Positions 24,430 through 34,414 of a stretch of 64,000 nucleotides of DNA are shown one piece after another. The notes below the pieces were generated by a model. The model was not told the origin of the DNA. It ran no database searches and worked only from the letters and a program-made list of their open reading frames with translations. This DNA is from Rhipicephalus microplus (taxonomy: Eukaryota > Arthropoda > Arachnida > Ixodida > Ixodidae). Position numbers and translations under genes: made by a program. The DNA lies in assembly GCF_043290135.1 (NCBI RefSeq), contig NC_134710.1:201122692-201186691 (forward strand), written 5' to 3'. The stretch's first letter is position 1; each line of letters starts with the position of its first letter.

Positions 24430-24442
24430 TAGTCGACAGGAT
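24430..24442 (+). promoter_or_regulatory. Candidate primer-binding site, tRNA-Ser-like
   Basis: TAGTCGACAGGAT lies one base after the LTR. It matches the complement of the 3' end of tRNA-Ser (TAGTCGGCAGGAT) at 12 of 13 positions. The usual leading TGG is absent, so pairing would begin inside the acceptor stem. Confidence 0.5.
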
Positions 24443-24459
24443 CTACCGTGCCCTTCATC

Positions 24460-25188
24460 ATGGCCACATCCAAGAAAGTCATCAACATCCCGAAGTACTC
24501 TGGAGCATCTACGGACGTCCCTTTTGACAAGTGGCTCCGACTCTTTGAGGTGAGGACTGCGGCCGCAGCATGGACGGAGCGAGACAAGCTGTGCTACTTC
24601 TCCGATTACCTTGAAGGTGAGGCTTTCCGATGGTTTCTCACCGAGGTTTTCGACACAGACGCGTCTTGGGAGAGCTTATGTGAACGCATGAAGGGACGCT
24701 TTACGAGCGGCGTCGCGGATCCTTTTCGCCAATTCATTCATTGCCGGTTGCGAACAGGCCAGAGCTTGCAGGAATACTATAATGAAAAAATGTCTCTCGG
24801 ACGCCTCGCCGACTTAAAAGACACGCACCTTATATCAGGGCTCATCGACGGCCTTCCTGCGCATATGGAGATGGCGCTTGCTGGGCTTACCTCGTCTACT
24901 CCAGAGGCATGGCTTACAGCTGCACTTCGTGTAGAGTCAACCATGCAGAGAATGAAGTTACATCGCTTTCCACCAGCTCGGAATACACAGATTAACGTAA
25001 CAAGTGACAGAACTAGTCAGCGTCCACGTAATTCCCCGGTACGAACACCCGTGCGTGAGTGTAAACACTGCGCGATGGATGGCTTACCCCGACAGATGCA
25101 CTGGCATAATGAATGCCCACGACGCGCAAGCATTTCCGCCCTCTCCACCAACCAGGGAAACGAGGAGGGCGACCCAGAATTAATGTAA
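24460..25188 (+). CDS. gag: Gag of the Ty3-type element
   Basis: 242 residues from the ATG at 24460, only 31 nt after the LTR; a GTG four codons earlier is in frame but not a plausible start. The N-terminal two thirds has the helical Ty3-type capsid pattern (FDKWLRLFEV, FRWFL, FRQFIHCRL, QEYYNEKM). Near the C-terminus is one zinc-knuckle-like motif, C201-X2-C204-X9-H214-X4-C219, with longer spacing than the standard CX2CX4HX4C. It packages RNA and forms the particle shell. Its last 76 nt overlap pol in the -1 frame and contain the slippery heptamer. Stop TAA at 25186-25188. Confidence 0.9.
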   Translation: MATSKKVINIPKYSGASTDVPFDKWLRLFEVRTAAAAWTERDKLCYFSDYLEGEAFRWFLTEVFDTDASWESLCERMKGRFTSGVADPFRQFIHCRLRTGQSLQEYYNEKMSLGRLADLKDTHLISGLIDGLPAHMEMALAGLTSSTPEAWLTAALRVESTMQRMKLHRFPPARNTQINVTSDRTSQRPRNSPVRTPVRECKHCAMDGLPRQMHWHNECPRRASISALSTNQGNEEGDPELM

Positions 25189-28100
25189 TTCAGTTTGATG
25201 CCCTCATTAACGGGTACCCTGTCAGCGCTACACTTGATACCGGAGCTACAATTACCTGTATCAACAAAGCAGTGCTGAAGGCACTTCACCTGCAAATAAT
25301 GAGGAATTCATGCATCTCAGTTCAACAAGTCACATCATCTACCAAAACTTTGGGTCGCGTTAATCTAAAGGTACAGATAGGAAAAGTGACAAGAGAAATT
25401 CAGGCTCATGTTCTACAAGGCATGAAGAGCAACCTACTTCTTGGCTTGGATAGTGCTTGCCTCTTTAATTTGTCGCTGGACCTTGACACTATGACTCTAC
25501 GCCAAGGGAAAGACATCCTCCATTCTCGTACACAGAACCAAACCACGGTTAACAAGGGCGCGTCTTTGCAAGGTGTTGAAGTTTGTGATGTACTGCATCT
25601 AAATAAAACTCAACAGTTGGCATTGAAGCAGCTTATCCACAAGTATGATGACATTTTTTCCAAGTCACAGACAGACATTGGTTGCATCAACGGCGAAATG
25701 CATCGCATTCATCTCAACAACAATGTTCCCATTCGTAGAGCTCCCTATCGATGCTCCGAAACTGACAGCGTTGAAATGGACAGACAGATCAATGAGCTTC
25801 TCAAGCAAGGTGTCATACGACTATCTACCTCCCCATACGCTGCGCCAGCACTTATGGCAGAGAAAAAAGGGGAAGGACGCACGCGCTTCTGCATCGACTA
25901 CCGCAAGCTGAACGAATTGACGGTGCCTGATTATCAGCCCATCCCTCGCATCGATGACGTTCTCGATTCTCTGGGGAAATCTACGTACTTTTCGACATTA
26001 GACATAACGTCAGGTTACTGGCACGTGAAGATTCACCCTGATGACATTCCTAAAACGGCGTTTGTCACACGTACCGGTCACTACGAGTGGCTTGTCATGC
26101 CTTTTGGCCTTCGGAATGCTCCGGCCACCTTCGAACGGGCTGTCAAATTCGTATTAGCAAAACACCGTTTGCAGAACGTCACGAATTACTTCGATGACAT
26201 TGTTGTCTACTCTGACACGTTTCCAGACCATCTGAGGCATCTGGAGGGCGTTTTGAAAGCTTTCCAAAGCGAAGGCGTCAAGCTGAAATTAAAGAAATGT
26301 CAATTCGCTCGAACCTCCATTGAGTACCTGGGACACAAGGTTTCGCATGGCACCGTCACTCCAAAGCAAAGCAACGTGGACGCAATCTTACGGTTTCCGA
26401 CACCATCACGCCCTAAAGAGTTGCAGCGTTTTCTCGGCACTGTCAATGTTTACCGGCGATACATCGACCACTTCAGTCAAATCGCTCACCCACTGACGCG
26501 CCTGCTCAGCAAACACGCCACCTGGAACTGGGATGCGGAGTGTGAACTGGCTTTCACTCAGCTCAAGAAATGCGTGACGGAAGAGCCAATCCTTAACATC
26601 TACGATGCCACTAAGCCTTGTGTGCTATACTGCAATGCATCCAACAGAGGTATCGGCGCCGTCTTGAAGCAGGCTGATGATGAAGGTAGAGAGCACCCAA
26701 TCGCATACCATTCACGAAAGTTACTAAAACACGAAATTAATTACGCCATCACAGAACTCGAATGTTTGGCAATTATTGACGCCATCGATAAATGGCACTG
26801 CTATCTACACGGGAAACCTTTCACTGTGATCACAGATCACGCAGCGTTGCAGTGGCTTAAAAGCATCAAGAATCCCCGAGGCCGACTTTTCCGGTGGTCC
26901 TTGAAACTCTCCATGTACGACGTGAACATCAAACACCAAAAGGGCATCGACAACATTGAAGCTGATGCACTATCCCGAAACCCGGTAGTTCAACTCCTAT
27001 CTGCTGAGCAACTGCGAGAGCATGACAACGACAAACCACCCGGAAAGCATACCATTGAGAACGGACTGAGTATAGTGACACGCAGGGGAATGCGAAAAGT
27101 CTATGTGCCTTTTGCCCTCCGGTCTTATCTTCTCCAAAAAGCTCACGACGCTTTCGGTCATGTCGGGGTAAAGAAGACGCTGCGGCTTCTCTCTCCACAG
27201 TACTATTGGCCCGACATCATCACCGACGTGAGCGAGTACATACGCCACTGCGATACCTGCCAGCGCTGCAAGAAACCGAAGAACAAACGATTTGGTTCCT
27301 TGGAGTCTTTGCCACCAGCGGAACAACCGTTTGATCTTCTGGCCATGGACACTATCGGAGGTTTTGGCAACTACGGCTCATCCAAAAGATTCATTCACTT
27401 AGCCGTTGATCATGCCACCCGCTATGTCTGGGCTTTCGCACACAAGAATGAGACTTGCGACGCGTACATCTCTTGCCTGAAGAGTATCTTCGCTGCTGGA
27501 AAGCCGCGGAAGTTCCTTTCCGACCGCGGCACAGGATTCACTGCCGGCAAATTTAAGCAGTTCCTCAAGCACAACAATATTCATCAGCTTTTAACAAGCT
27601 CACAACGCCCGCAGTGTAATGGCCTAAACGAGCGCACTAATCAGACGATCGTTACTCGCCTCCGATGCAAGATCAACGATGAACCCCGAAAACCATGGCC
27701 GCGTCTCCTCTCGGACGTTGTCGACGAGTACAATAGAACGCCTCACGAAGTCACAGGCTACCCACCCTGCTTTCTTATGTATGGCACACCATCGTATCCC
27801 TATCTTCTTCCAGGCATTACCGAAAATCTGCAGGAAGCTCGTACAAACGCAGTCCGCAATTCAGTAGCATATCACGAGAAAAACAAGATCATATATGACA
27901 AGAAGTTCCTTCCATTAGAGCTTCAAGTGGGAGACTTTGTTCTATATGAAACACCCTGGCACCCGAACCACGGCAAACTCAGCGCAATAATGGAAGGACC
28001 CTATAAGATCATACGCAAGATTTCGGCAGTTAACTACGAGATCGACCGCAGCGTGGCTCCACTCGGTCGCCAGACTGACATCGTTCATGTCGGGAGACTT

Positions 28101-28193
28101 AAACGATATCATCCGCCCCTGCACCTACGTCTCTCTCGGGGGAGGGGGGAAGCGTGTGATGAACCACACGAGAACGGTGTGGTGGAATGGTAG
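25113..28193 (+). CDS. pol: Pol polyprotein of the Ty3-type element (PR-RT-RNase H-IN)
   Basis: Open for 1026 codons from the first in-frame ATG at 25113; real translation probably enters by -1 frameshift near residue 15. Protease: DTGA at 42-45. RT: FSTLD and YFDD at 359-362. RNase H: about 490-630, with N508 where the first catalytic Asp is expected. Integrase: H678, H683, C713, C716 zinc site; D746, D804, E840 (D,D35E spacing exact); then a GPY motif (EGPYKII). The last 12 codons and the stop lie in the 3' LTR. Apart from N508 all catalytic residues are present and there is no premature stop. Confidence 0.95.
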   Translation: MPTTRKHFRPLHQPGKRGGRPRINVIQFDALINGYPVSATLDTGATITCINKAVLKALHLQIMRNSCISVQQVTSSTKTLGRVNLKVQIGKVTREIQAHVLQGMKSNLLLGLDSACLFNLSLDLDTMTLRQGKDILHSRTQNQTTVNKGASLQGVEVCDVLHLNKTQQLALKQLIHKYDDIFSKSQTDIGCINGEMHRIHLNNNVPIRRAPYRCSETDSVEMDRQINELLKQGVIRLSTSPYAAPALMAEKKGEGRTRFCIDYRKLNELTVPDYQPIPRIDDVLDSLGKSTYFSTLDITSGYWHVKIHPDDIPKTAFVTRTGHYEWLVMPFGLRNAPATFERAVKFVLAKHRLQNVTNYFDDIVVYSDTFPDHLRHLEGVLKAFQSEGVKLKLKKCQFARTSIEYLGHKVSHGTVTPKQSNVDAILRFPTPSRPKELQRFLGTVNVYRRYIDHFSQIAHPLTRLLSKHATWNWDAECELAFTQLKKCVTEEPILNIYDATKPCVLYCNASNRGIGAVLKQADDEGREHPIAYHSRKLLKHEINYAITELECLAIIDAIDKWHCYLHGKPFTVITDHAALQWLKSIKNPRGRLFRWSLKLSMYDVNIKHQKGIDNIEADALSRNPVVQLLSAEQLREHDNDKPPGKHTIENGLSIVTRRGMRKVYVPFALRSYLLQKAHDAFGHVGVKKTLRLLSPQYYWPDIITDVSEYIRHCDTCQRCKKPKNKRFGSLESLPPAEQPFDLLAMDTIGGFGNYGSSKRFIHLAVDHATRYVWAFAHKNETCDAYISCLKSIFAAGKPRKFLSDRGTGFTAGKFKQFLKHNNIHQLLTSSQRPQCNGLNERTNQTIVTRLRCKINDEPRKPWPRLLSDVVDEYNRTPHEVTGYPPCFLMYGTPSYPYLLPGITENLQEARTNAVRNSVAYHEKNKIIYDKKFLPLELQVGDFVLYETPWHPNHGKLSAIMEGPYKIIRKISAVNYEIDRSVAPLGRQTDIVHVGRLKRYHPPLHLRLSRGRGEACDEPHENGVVEW
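25155..25161 (+). promoter_or_regulatory. Programmed -1 frameshift site GGGAAAC
   Basis: In the gag frame it reads CAG GGA AAC, an exact X XXY YYZ heptamer. Slipping back one base gives GGG AAA CGA and continues in the pol frame. GAGGGC at 25165-25170 can pair with GCCCTC at 25200-25205 as a possible stimulating stem. It is within the 76-nt gag/pol overlap. Confidence 0.75.
28140..28154 (+). promoter_or_regulatory. Polypurine tract before the 3' LTR
   Basis: An almost unbroken G/A run (GGGGAGGGGGGAAG) ends about two bases before the LTR, where plus-strand DNA priming is expected. It is also coding for the end of pol. Confidence 0.8.
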
Positions 28194-28257
28194 AGAAGGA
28201 GGAAGACGAAGACAAATAAATGGTTCATCGTACAGCCATCACGCCTCCTGCGTCACA
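28155..28257 (+). repeat. 3' LTR, 103 bp
   Basis: Identical to the 5' LTR. Contains the pol stop codon (28191-28193) and AATAAA at 28215-28220. Followed at once by TATATATATATA. Confidence 0.95.
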
Positions 28258-28307
28258 TATATATATATAGTATATGTGTGTGGCGGGGTCTCTCTAAGTT
28301 GCGCACA

Positions 28308-28899
28308 CTAGATTACACGCAAGATAAACATGCTTATAAGCAGATCTCGTACGACGTACTCTTGGTGTATATATACATTTGGCAGTTTTTTTACGGAAGG
28401 CCACAGAAAAATTGAATAGTCGTCCACATATCTGAAGGCGATTTGTACCAAACATTCGAGTTTTTCTTTTAGGATCATGTCGACCCTGGCAAGTAAAATT
28501 TCACTCAGAACTAGGGCGACTCTTGAACTTATGCACACTCTCTTGCGTTGTCTATAAAGATACCGAACCACGACACAAAAGTGAAATTCAAGTAGAAAAG
28601 TAAAAGTTCTATGAAACAACTAGCACTGATGCCACTTCCATTGATTATCCAAATAAGAAAGTGCTATGAGGAATTGAGTAATATGAATAAACAACGTCGA
28701 TACTTAAAATAGGACACCCTGTAGGTTTATAATCCTTGAGGTATCTGACGACCTCTTGTGAATTACACACGCGGTAGGGGTCTTTGATTACTGGACTGGA
28801 TAGATGTTTCTGCAGGTAACCTCCCGAAAGCCTGTGCCAGGTTTCCCTTTCAGAGACAATTGCACGCAGTGGTTGTTCTGGCTTATGGCTCTTGATAGT
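28308..28899 (-). pseudogene. Penelope-like element reverse transcriptase fragment
   Basis: Read on the minus strand from 28899: IKSHKPEQPLRAIVS, then DPYRVCNSQEVVRYL, then ILSIDVVYSYYSIPH, followed by a stop. In a shifted frame it continues CISSRVALVLSEILLARVD and FRYVDDYSIFL (28416-28433 encodes RYVDDY). This is the order of the core RT motifs of Penelope-like elements: KTHKP/PIVS, the SxDV...Y block, the G/S-x-VAP-LSEI block, and YVDD. An in-frame TAA and the frame shift make it dead. No GIY-YIG endonuclease is seen. It lies 50 bp from the Ty3 element. Confidence 0.75.
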
Positions 28900-29109
28900 G
28901 AAAGAGAAAATGCATAAGAATAAGTTACAACCTTGTAATGCACTCTAAAAGTTGCGGGTGCCAGCCGCGATTTGAGGCCGTGAGTGTGCTGGAGCGCCGT
29001 AAGGACAAATTAGCACGCGAAACTCCTGAGGCATATCATATGACGAAATTTGGTGACGAATGCGTGAGCCAGCCTTCGGAAGATTTTCATGAAAAAGAGG
29101 TCGCGCTTT

Positions 29110-29345
29110 CGCTGCGCCGCGGTGGTCTAGTGACTATGGTACTGGACTTTTGACCCGCAGGTCGCGGGATCGAATCTCCGCTGCGGCGGCTGCATTTTCG
29201 ATGGAGGCGAAAATGCTGTAGGCCCGTGTGTTCAGACTTGGGTGCGCGCTAAAGAACCCCAAGTGGTCAAAAATGTTCGGAGTCCTCCACTGCGGTGTCT
29301 CTCATAATCATATGGTTTTCGGACGTTAAACCCTACATATCAATT
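29110..29345 (+). mobile_element. Ruka-like SINE
   Basis: Head CGCCGCGGTGGTCTAGTGAC, a B-box in GGTCGCGGGATCGAATC, and body blocks as in the other copies. The flanks GAGGTCGCGCTTT (29097-29109) and GAGATCGCGCTTT (29346-29358) form a 13-bp target duplication with one mismatch. Confidence 0.88.
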
Positions 29346-29359
29346 GAGATCGCGCTTTT

Positions 29360-30009
29360 GGATAGGGGTTAGACGTTTTTATCATTGTGCCTTCGTTTTT
29401 AGTGGACACTCTCCAGAACTATGTGTCACGATTCTCAAGTTTGCTTGTTGATACACTTGGCAGGCGTACCCAAACATTGCAAAGCTCTGCGCTTCTGAGC
29501 GCGTTATCTTTTTTTTCCGGACATCGATGGTGTAATAACTCACTCGTAATACGTGCTACACTTTACTAGGATCATAAATCGTGCACCTTCCTTTTATTGC
29601 CCCGCTATTTGGACACACCCATATAACAAATCAAGCCGTGCATGTTTTGCACTGCTCAATATAGCTTATTCGTTTATGAGACGTATATAGGCGCGCGTAC
29701 ATGCATGCGGTGACTGATGGTTTCTGCATGACGCGATTAGCCAGACTGTAAAAATCACGTAGAATTGCAGTAATGTCCGTTGCCTGTCGTGACACTAGCA
29801 GCCACGCGATATACATAACGTGCTGCACCTTCTTTTGTGGGACTGCTACTCATGACACTCGGAATGGCCTATTTTGTTGTAACAGAAGGCATCGCTGACG
29901 CATAGTCGTTTAAAAATGAGCAGGGAGGAGGACACACGGCGAGCGTCTTCATCCCAAGACCAAACTCCTTGTGTCCACACTCGCGCTCACGGCGGAACCC
30001 AGTTCCGCA
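29360..30009. other. Non-coding stretch
   Basis: No supported gene or repeat seen. Confidence 0.35.
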
Positions 30010-30720
30010 TTCAGGAAGTAGCTTCCGTTTGCGAACCGGCTAAGTTGCCCTTAGAAGCGGCATAGCAGCAGCTTCCCGAATACGAAACGCCCTTGAAGGA
30101 AGCGGCGGAAGCGGGGATGTGCCGTGCCTGTTGTCCCGACAGGAAGCACGCAGGGGACGGCCGGGAGCCCGGCTGTCGCCAGCCGCTGCAGCGCCTTGTC
30201 CATTTCCGGCTTCTTCCGAATCTCCGGATTGTTTTCCAACCTTGGAACGGCTCACGCGCTGCTAACATCGCATCTTCTGCGGCCACATCGTGTTGCTGGC
30301 TTCTTTTATTGTTTGCGTTCTCAGCAATTTACAAGCACAAGTACTGTTTGATCGCCCAGTCTTTTTCTTTTTCTTGTGCGGACCGGACACACCACCGGCT
30401 GTGTGCTGAATGATGTATCCACGCATTTCTTGCAGACCTGTCGCGACATGCCAGGTACGTCGAGTCGCCGATGATATCTGGCTGCGGCGCACGCTTCTGG
30501 AAGCTGCTGGCGGGGCAGCAGCCGTCCGGCTTGTTTGCGGGGCATGCCGGATGTATCGGACACGCGCGCAGTCATTCGGCCGCGTAGCGTGGTGGCTTCC
30601 TGATAAGCCCTATAAATGATATCGGCCGTTGCACCAGCCCACGCGTCACGCCAAGGTTTGCTGTGGCGCAGCGACGGGCCAACCGGTTCCGCACTTCTGC
30701 CGCGGATTCTTGCTTGCACT
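30010..30720. other. GC-rich segment with long open frames, unclassified
   Basis: Composition rises sharply. Overlapping frames occur on both strands (for example 30321-30719 minus, 132 residues). Repeated GGAAGC/GCTTCC words suggest a mobile-element remnant. A minus-strand PDIIGDSTY string weakly recalls the GDSAY motif of HARBI1-type transposases, but the flanking residues do not fit. Not called as a gene. Confidence 0.25.
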
Positions 30721-31422
30721 GGTCCTCACCTCACGAGTGCGTTTATTGCGTGGTATCTTGGAGTTCATTGATAATAGGCTGAGCTCTGTGCCGAGAGCTG
30801 TCTCGCCGAGGGCTTTGTCAACGTGTGGTGATCTGACTGCTGTTTTACACTTTTCGTCCCGCCACCCTGCTAATATGGGTAAAAAGTTAATAGACGCATG
30901 TTTTCCGTTTTTGAAGATGCAGGCTCAAAATAGAGCTTTTTATTGTACCTTCCAGTAAGTCTCGTGTGGCTTATGGGCAGTGAGCGCTTCGCGTCTTTTG
31001 TACCGGGTGAGTGAGATATATATTTATATGTATACGTACCAGTTGCTAATGGCTTGCTCACCTACACTTGTACAAAAAAGGTTTCTTTCAGACATCCAAT
31101 TACCCTTCTGCATCAGTGGACTCCAGCCTACGTGCCTGTGTACGTTTGCGTTTTTATAACAACATTTTATGTCTTGCTCAGCTGCGTTTTGCTTCCTTTG
31201 GAATCCTAGTTTCTCGCAGACTAGCCTTCTGCTCAACACATTGTTTGACCAACCTGATTCATCGTCTTTCTCTTATTCTTCACTGGATTATCAGCCACAC
31301 AGATTAGCTTTTTCCTCAGTTTTCAGTATTCGCAGCATGTTACTTGGTCTTGTTTCTTCGCAATTATAGTTTCTTTGCTGCCATCAAAATTTCTTTTCTA
31401 CTAGTCACTATTCGTGTAATTC

Positions 31423-31426
<4 letters not shown>

Positions 31427-31482
<56 letters not shown>
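31427..31482. repeat. (AT)n array
   Basis: 56 bp of uninterrupted TA units. Confidence 0.95.
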
Positions 31483-31484
<2 letters not shown>

Positions 31485-32059
31485 TTGACTGACAGTAGCC
31501 TACATTTACTAGCGTCTGGACACTCGCGGCAGGTTAATACGCGTCGTAACGTTAGTGACACAAATGTTTTACAAATCGATGCTAATAGAATGTAAAATTG
31601 CGCACGTCTCTGCAGTAGATCGTCGACTTCTTTGATCATTGCACACTCTTCTCTCATTTTTAATTATTGTTATGGTTGCTGCCTGCTTATTTCACTTTCT
31701 CCGCAGTCAGTTCTTTCTCCTGTCGACATCTTCACTTATTGCTTGTCAGTTCGGGCACATGAGCGTTATGGGGCCACGGGCCAAGAATGGGAGTATGTCA
31801 CTCATCATAAAGTTGTTCTATACTCGTCAGATAGCAGCTTCCGCCATTCGTACAGAATGGACGAACAAAGGTTCAACGATAAAAAAAGTTAGATTGAATC
31901 TACAAGCATTGATAAAATGAAGTCAGAATGCTTTATCATATGTTATCATGTGTTTCATTATTCTTTTTTTCTTTTTATTAGTTTTTTACTTCACTGAAAA
32001 TTTGATGGTGTTCCGTTGTAGTATATATTGCTTGTAAGAATGTATAACTATAATGTAAG

Positions 32060-32310
32060 GCTAGGAGATGTTATATGTATTAGTATCAGTTTTATTTCTT
32101 CATACCCTGCTGTCCACACGAGTTTGCGCTTTGCATGTGCGCAAAGAAAAAAAAAGTGTCTCCACTTGCGTAGTCTCATATGAATCAATCCCTGTTGTCT
32201 GGCGCAGTGTCTGTCGGCTGTGCCCTTCAAGCCCAGTGAGGCTTTGGAATTTGTATTGCATTGTTGCTGTCTCGAAAGGTTAATAAAGTAATATTGTTAT
32301 TATTATTATA
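32060..32310 (+). mobile_element. Possible LINE-like 3' tail
   Basis: Ends with TTAATAAAGTAATATTG followed by TTATTATTATTATA, a poly(A)-signal-like motif then a simple-repeat tail as in many non-LTR elements. No coding part remains. Confidence 0.3.
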
Positions 32311-32519
32311 TGCGAAGCATTTCTTGGCGAACTTTGGCGACTTTGAGCGTATCTATCTATCTAGCCGCTTACGTTTTGGTGTTCTCATGGTCACCCCCAT
32401 AACTTGGCAAGTACCAAAATTAGCATGGGAGGGTAAGATAGTTTGAGGAATATGACGCGCTGGGCAAGGCATGAATAATGTCAAAATTTTGTCGCGTGAG
32501 TCCTAAAACACTTCTGGCC

Positions 32520-32840
32520 AGACAGTGGCACATACCCACGGGCGGGTATGTGCCGCTGGTATGCGGGTATGTGCCACACGTGATTGACACTTAGTATGTA
32601 CCCAGGAACGACGAGAACGCACATGGGCAATTTTAACGAGCGTTAAGAAATACTTGGCATCGGTAGCGTCGACTCAACGAATGCTAAGTGTCAAGGTCCC
32701 AGCTGGAATTGAACCCAAGCATTATGCGTGGCAATGAAGCATTTTACCACAGAGCTACGCCATGTTTCGGAACTGATTTTCAAATAGACGCTAATCTTCG
32801 TGAAACGTCAATAGTGGTTGCACTACCTAATTTTATAAAC
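32520..32840 (-). repeat. Composite repeat: hairpin plus tRNA-like segment
   Basis: Around 32525-32575 GGCACATACCC and GGGTATGTGCC form an inverted repeat, and the second arm recurs. At about 32697-32770 the minus strand has GTAGCTCTGTGGTA (A-box-like) and GGGTTCAATTCC (B-box-like), a tRNA-derived SINE head. Too degenerate for a working tRNA. Confidence 0.45.
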
Positions 32841-33164
32841 ATTACATATGTACTTTTTTGATACAGCCGTCACGTCGGATTAAACGGCAATTGTCGTTAT
32901 TTATCGTGCGCTGAAGTTGATTTATGTAGCAGTGTCCAGGGCCAGCATCCTCGCGAGCATCAGCGCTTCATATCAGCTTCTGGTGTTGCTAATACGCATG
33001 TTACAGTTGGCATCGTTGCGAAAGTGAAAACAACTGGTTATATATGTCTGTGCGTGCAACATTTGTACATATCGTCATTTCATGACGCGTCGCTCAAATA
33101 AAAAATTCCAACATAGTCTCCTTCCCTCCGCATGCTTCGCATAACATCGTACGTGGGATCTGCC

Positions 33165-33308
<144 letters not shown>

Positions 33309-34399
33309 AGTGCTTGTTCATTGTGTGTTCCTCGTGTGCTGCGTTTTTTTCTTGTGTCAAGTGATTCCTTCATTCATTGTGAGCGTTTGTTTTTGTTCGT
33401 ATTAATTTCCAATAAAACCAGTGGCGAAATACGTTCACGGGCTGTTGGAACACAACCCTGGCTAACATCCGCTATCGGTGTGACCCCCTCCGCGTCTTCT
33501 GTTCGGAACACGTGAGATGGCTCCATTCCGTGGTTGCTCTGAACGGCGCAGAGTTCATAACAGGCGCACAGTGAGCGGGAGCTGTGCCGCTGCACCTTAT
33601 ACTGTCGCCCTGACGGTGCGGCACCAGTAGCCGGCCAAAGCCACGCTTTGTCTTCGGGTCGATCATGGAGTACGTGCGCCCACTTGCTCGCGCCACACAG
33701 CCGTCCGCGACGTCCCTTGCGCTGCTGCGTTCGATAGCCATCGTGGTTGCTTCTTTCCCTGCTGTGTGCAAGTCCTTGCTTGCTGGTGGGGCTAGCGCCG
33801 CCTGCGGTGGCTGCATCTTCGTGGAAACGCATTATAGATTACAGGACTCCGCTTATTCGTTTGTTATGCTTGCGCTCTTGTTTTTTTTAGTAACCGTATC
33901 TAACTTTTGTTGCTGTCGTTCCTGCCTCGAACACCTCGCTAGCTTCAAGTGGCCCTTTTTCCCCCCTGCTTTCTAGCATCCATTGCTTTCAAATCTGCTT
34001 CGGCGTAATCTATCGGAGTCTTCTTTTTTCGCCGTTTCTGCCTCTTCTGGCATAAATATGCGCTTGAGAGCGTGTGTTATTTCTCACTCTGGTCGTGCTA
34101 TGATTCTCGAATTTGGGTCGCGCTAATAAATAAATATAAAAGCGCGTTCAAGAAATTTATTTTACCGTGACATTTTCTTACGTTTTATCGGCTTCTATAA
34201 ACCGTGTGTATGACGCGTCCAAGTTTAGGAGCCCACTGTGGCATATATTTTGCAAAAAAATAATAATAAACGTTTAGGCAGTATTATTACGCGGAACTAG
34301 CACCCCCTTTTTTTTGTGAAGCTTGACTATTTGCCTGTAATCTGCGCTGTTCAATTCCGACTGCAGCTGTAACACAAGAGCCACCGATCTGTCGCTTTC
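33309..34399. other. Mixed stretch, no supported gene
   Basis: 33400-33840 is GC-rich with unconserved overlapping frames on both strands; the rest is AT-rich. An LTR or leader remnant is possible but not shown. Confidence 0.3.
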
Positions 34400-34414
34400 A
34401 CTTAAGCGCCGTTG

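Larger units (their letters stand above)
24326..28257 (+). mobile_element. Ty3-type LTR retrotransposon, full length, 3.9 kb
   Basis: Two identical 103-bp LTRs (24326-24428, 28155-28257) bound gag and pol. Each LTR starts TGTGA and ends TCACA. Order within pol is protease, RT, RNase H, integrase, which defines the Ty3 group. No envelope ORF or chromodomain is seen. The very short LTR and tRNA-Ser-like primer site resemble the Mag lineage, known for LTRs of this order of size; assignment needs a tree. Identical LTRs and unbroken frames imply recent insertion. A target duplication cannot be defined because both flanks are (AT)n. Confidence 0.93.

Noticed and set aside
30010..30720. HARBI1-type transposase fragment
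   Set aside because: Only one short motif (GDSTY) fits; neighbouring residues do not.
30725..30790. Short minus-strand ATG exon candidate with a phase-0 GT donor as the missing first exon of the FReD gene
   Set aside because: The encoded peptide is basic and hydrophilic, not a signal peptide.
33400..33840. LTR or leader of another retrotransposon
   Set aside because: A TGGCTAACATCCG string resembles a primer site, but no second LTR copy or gag/pol frame lies nearby.
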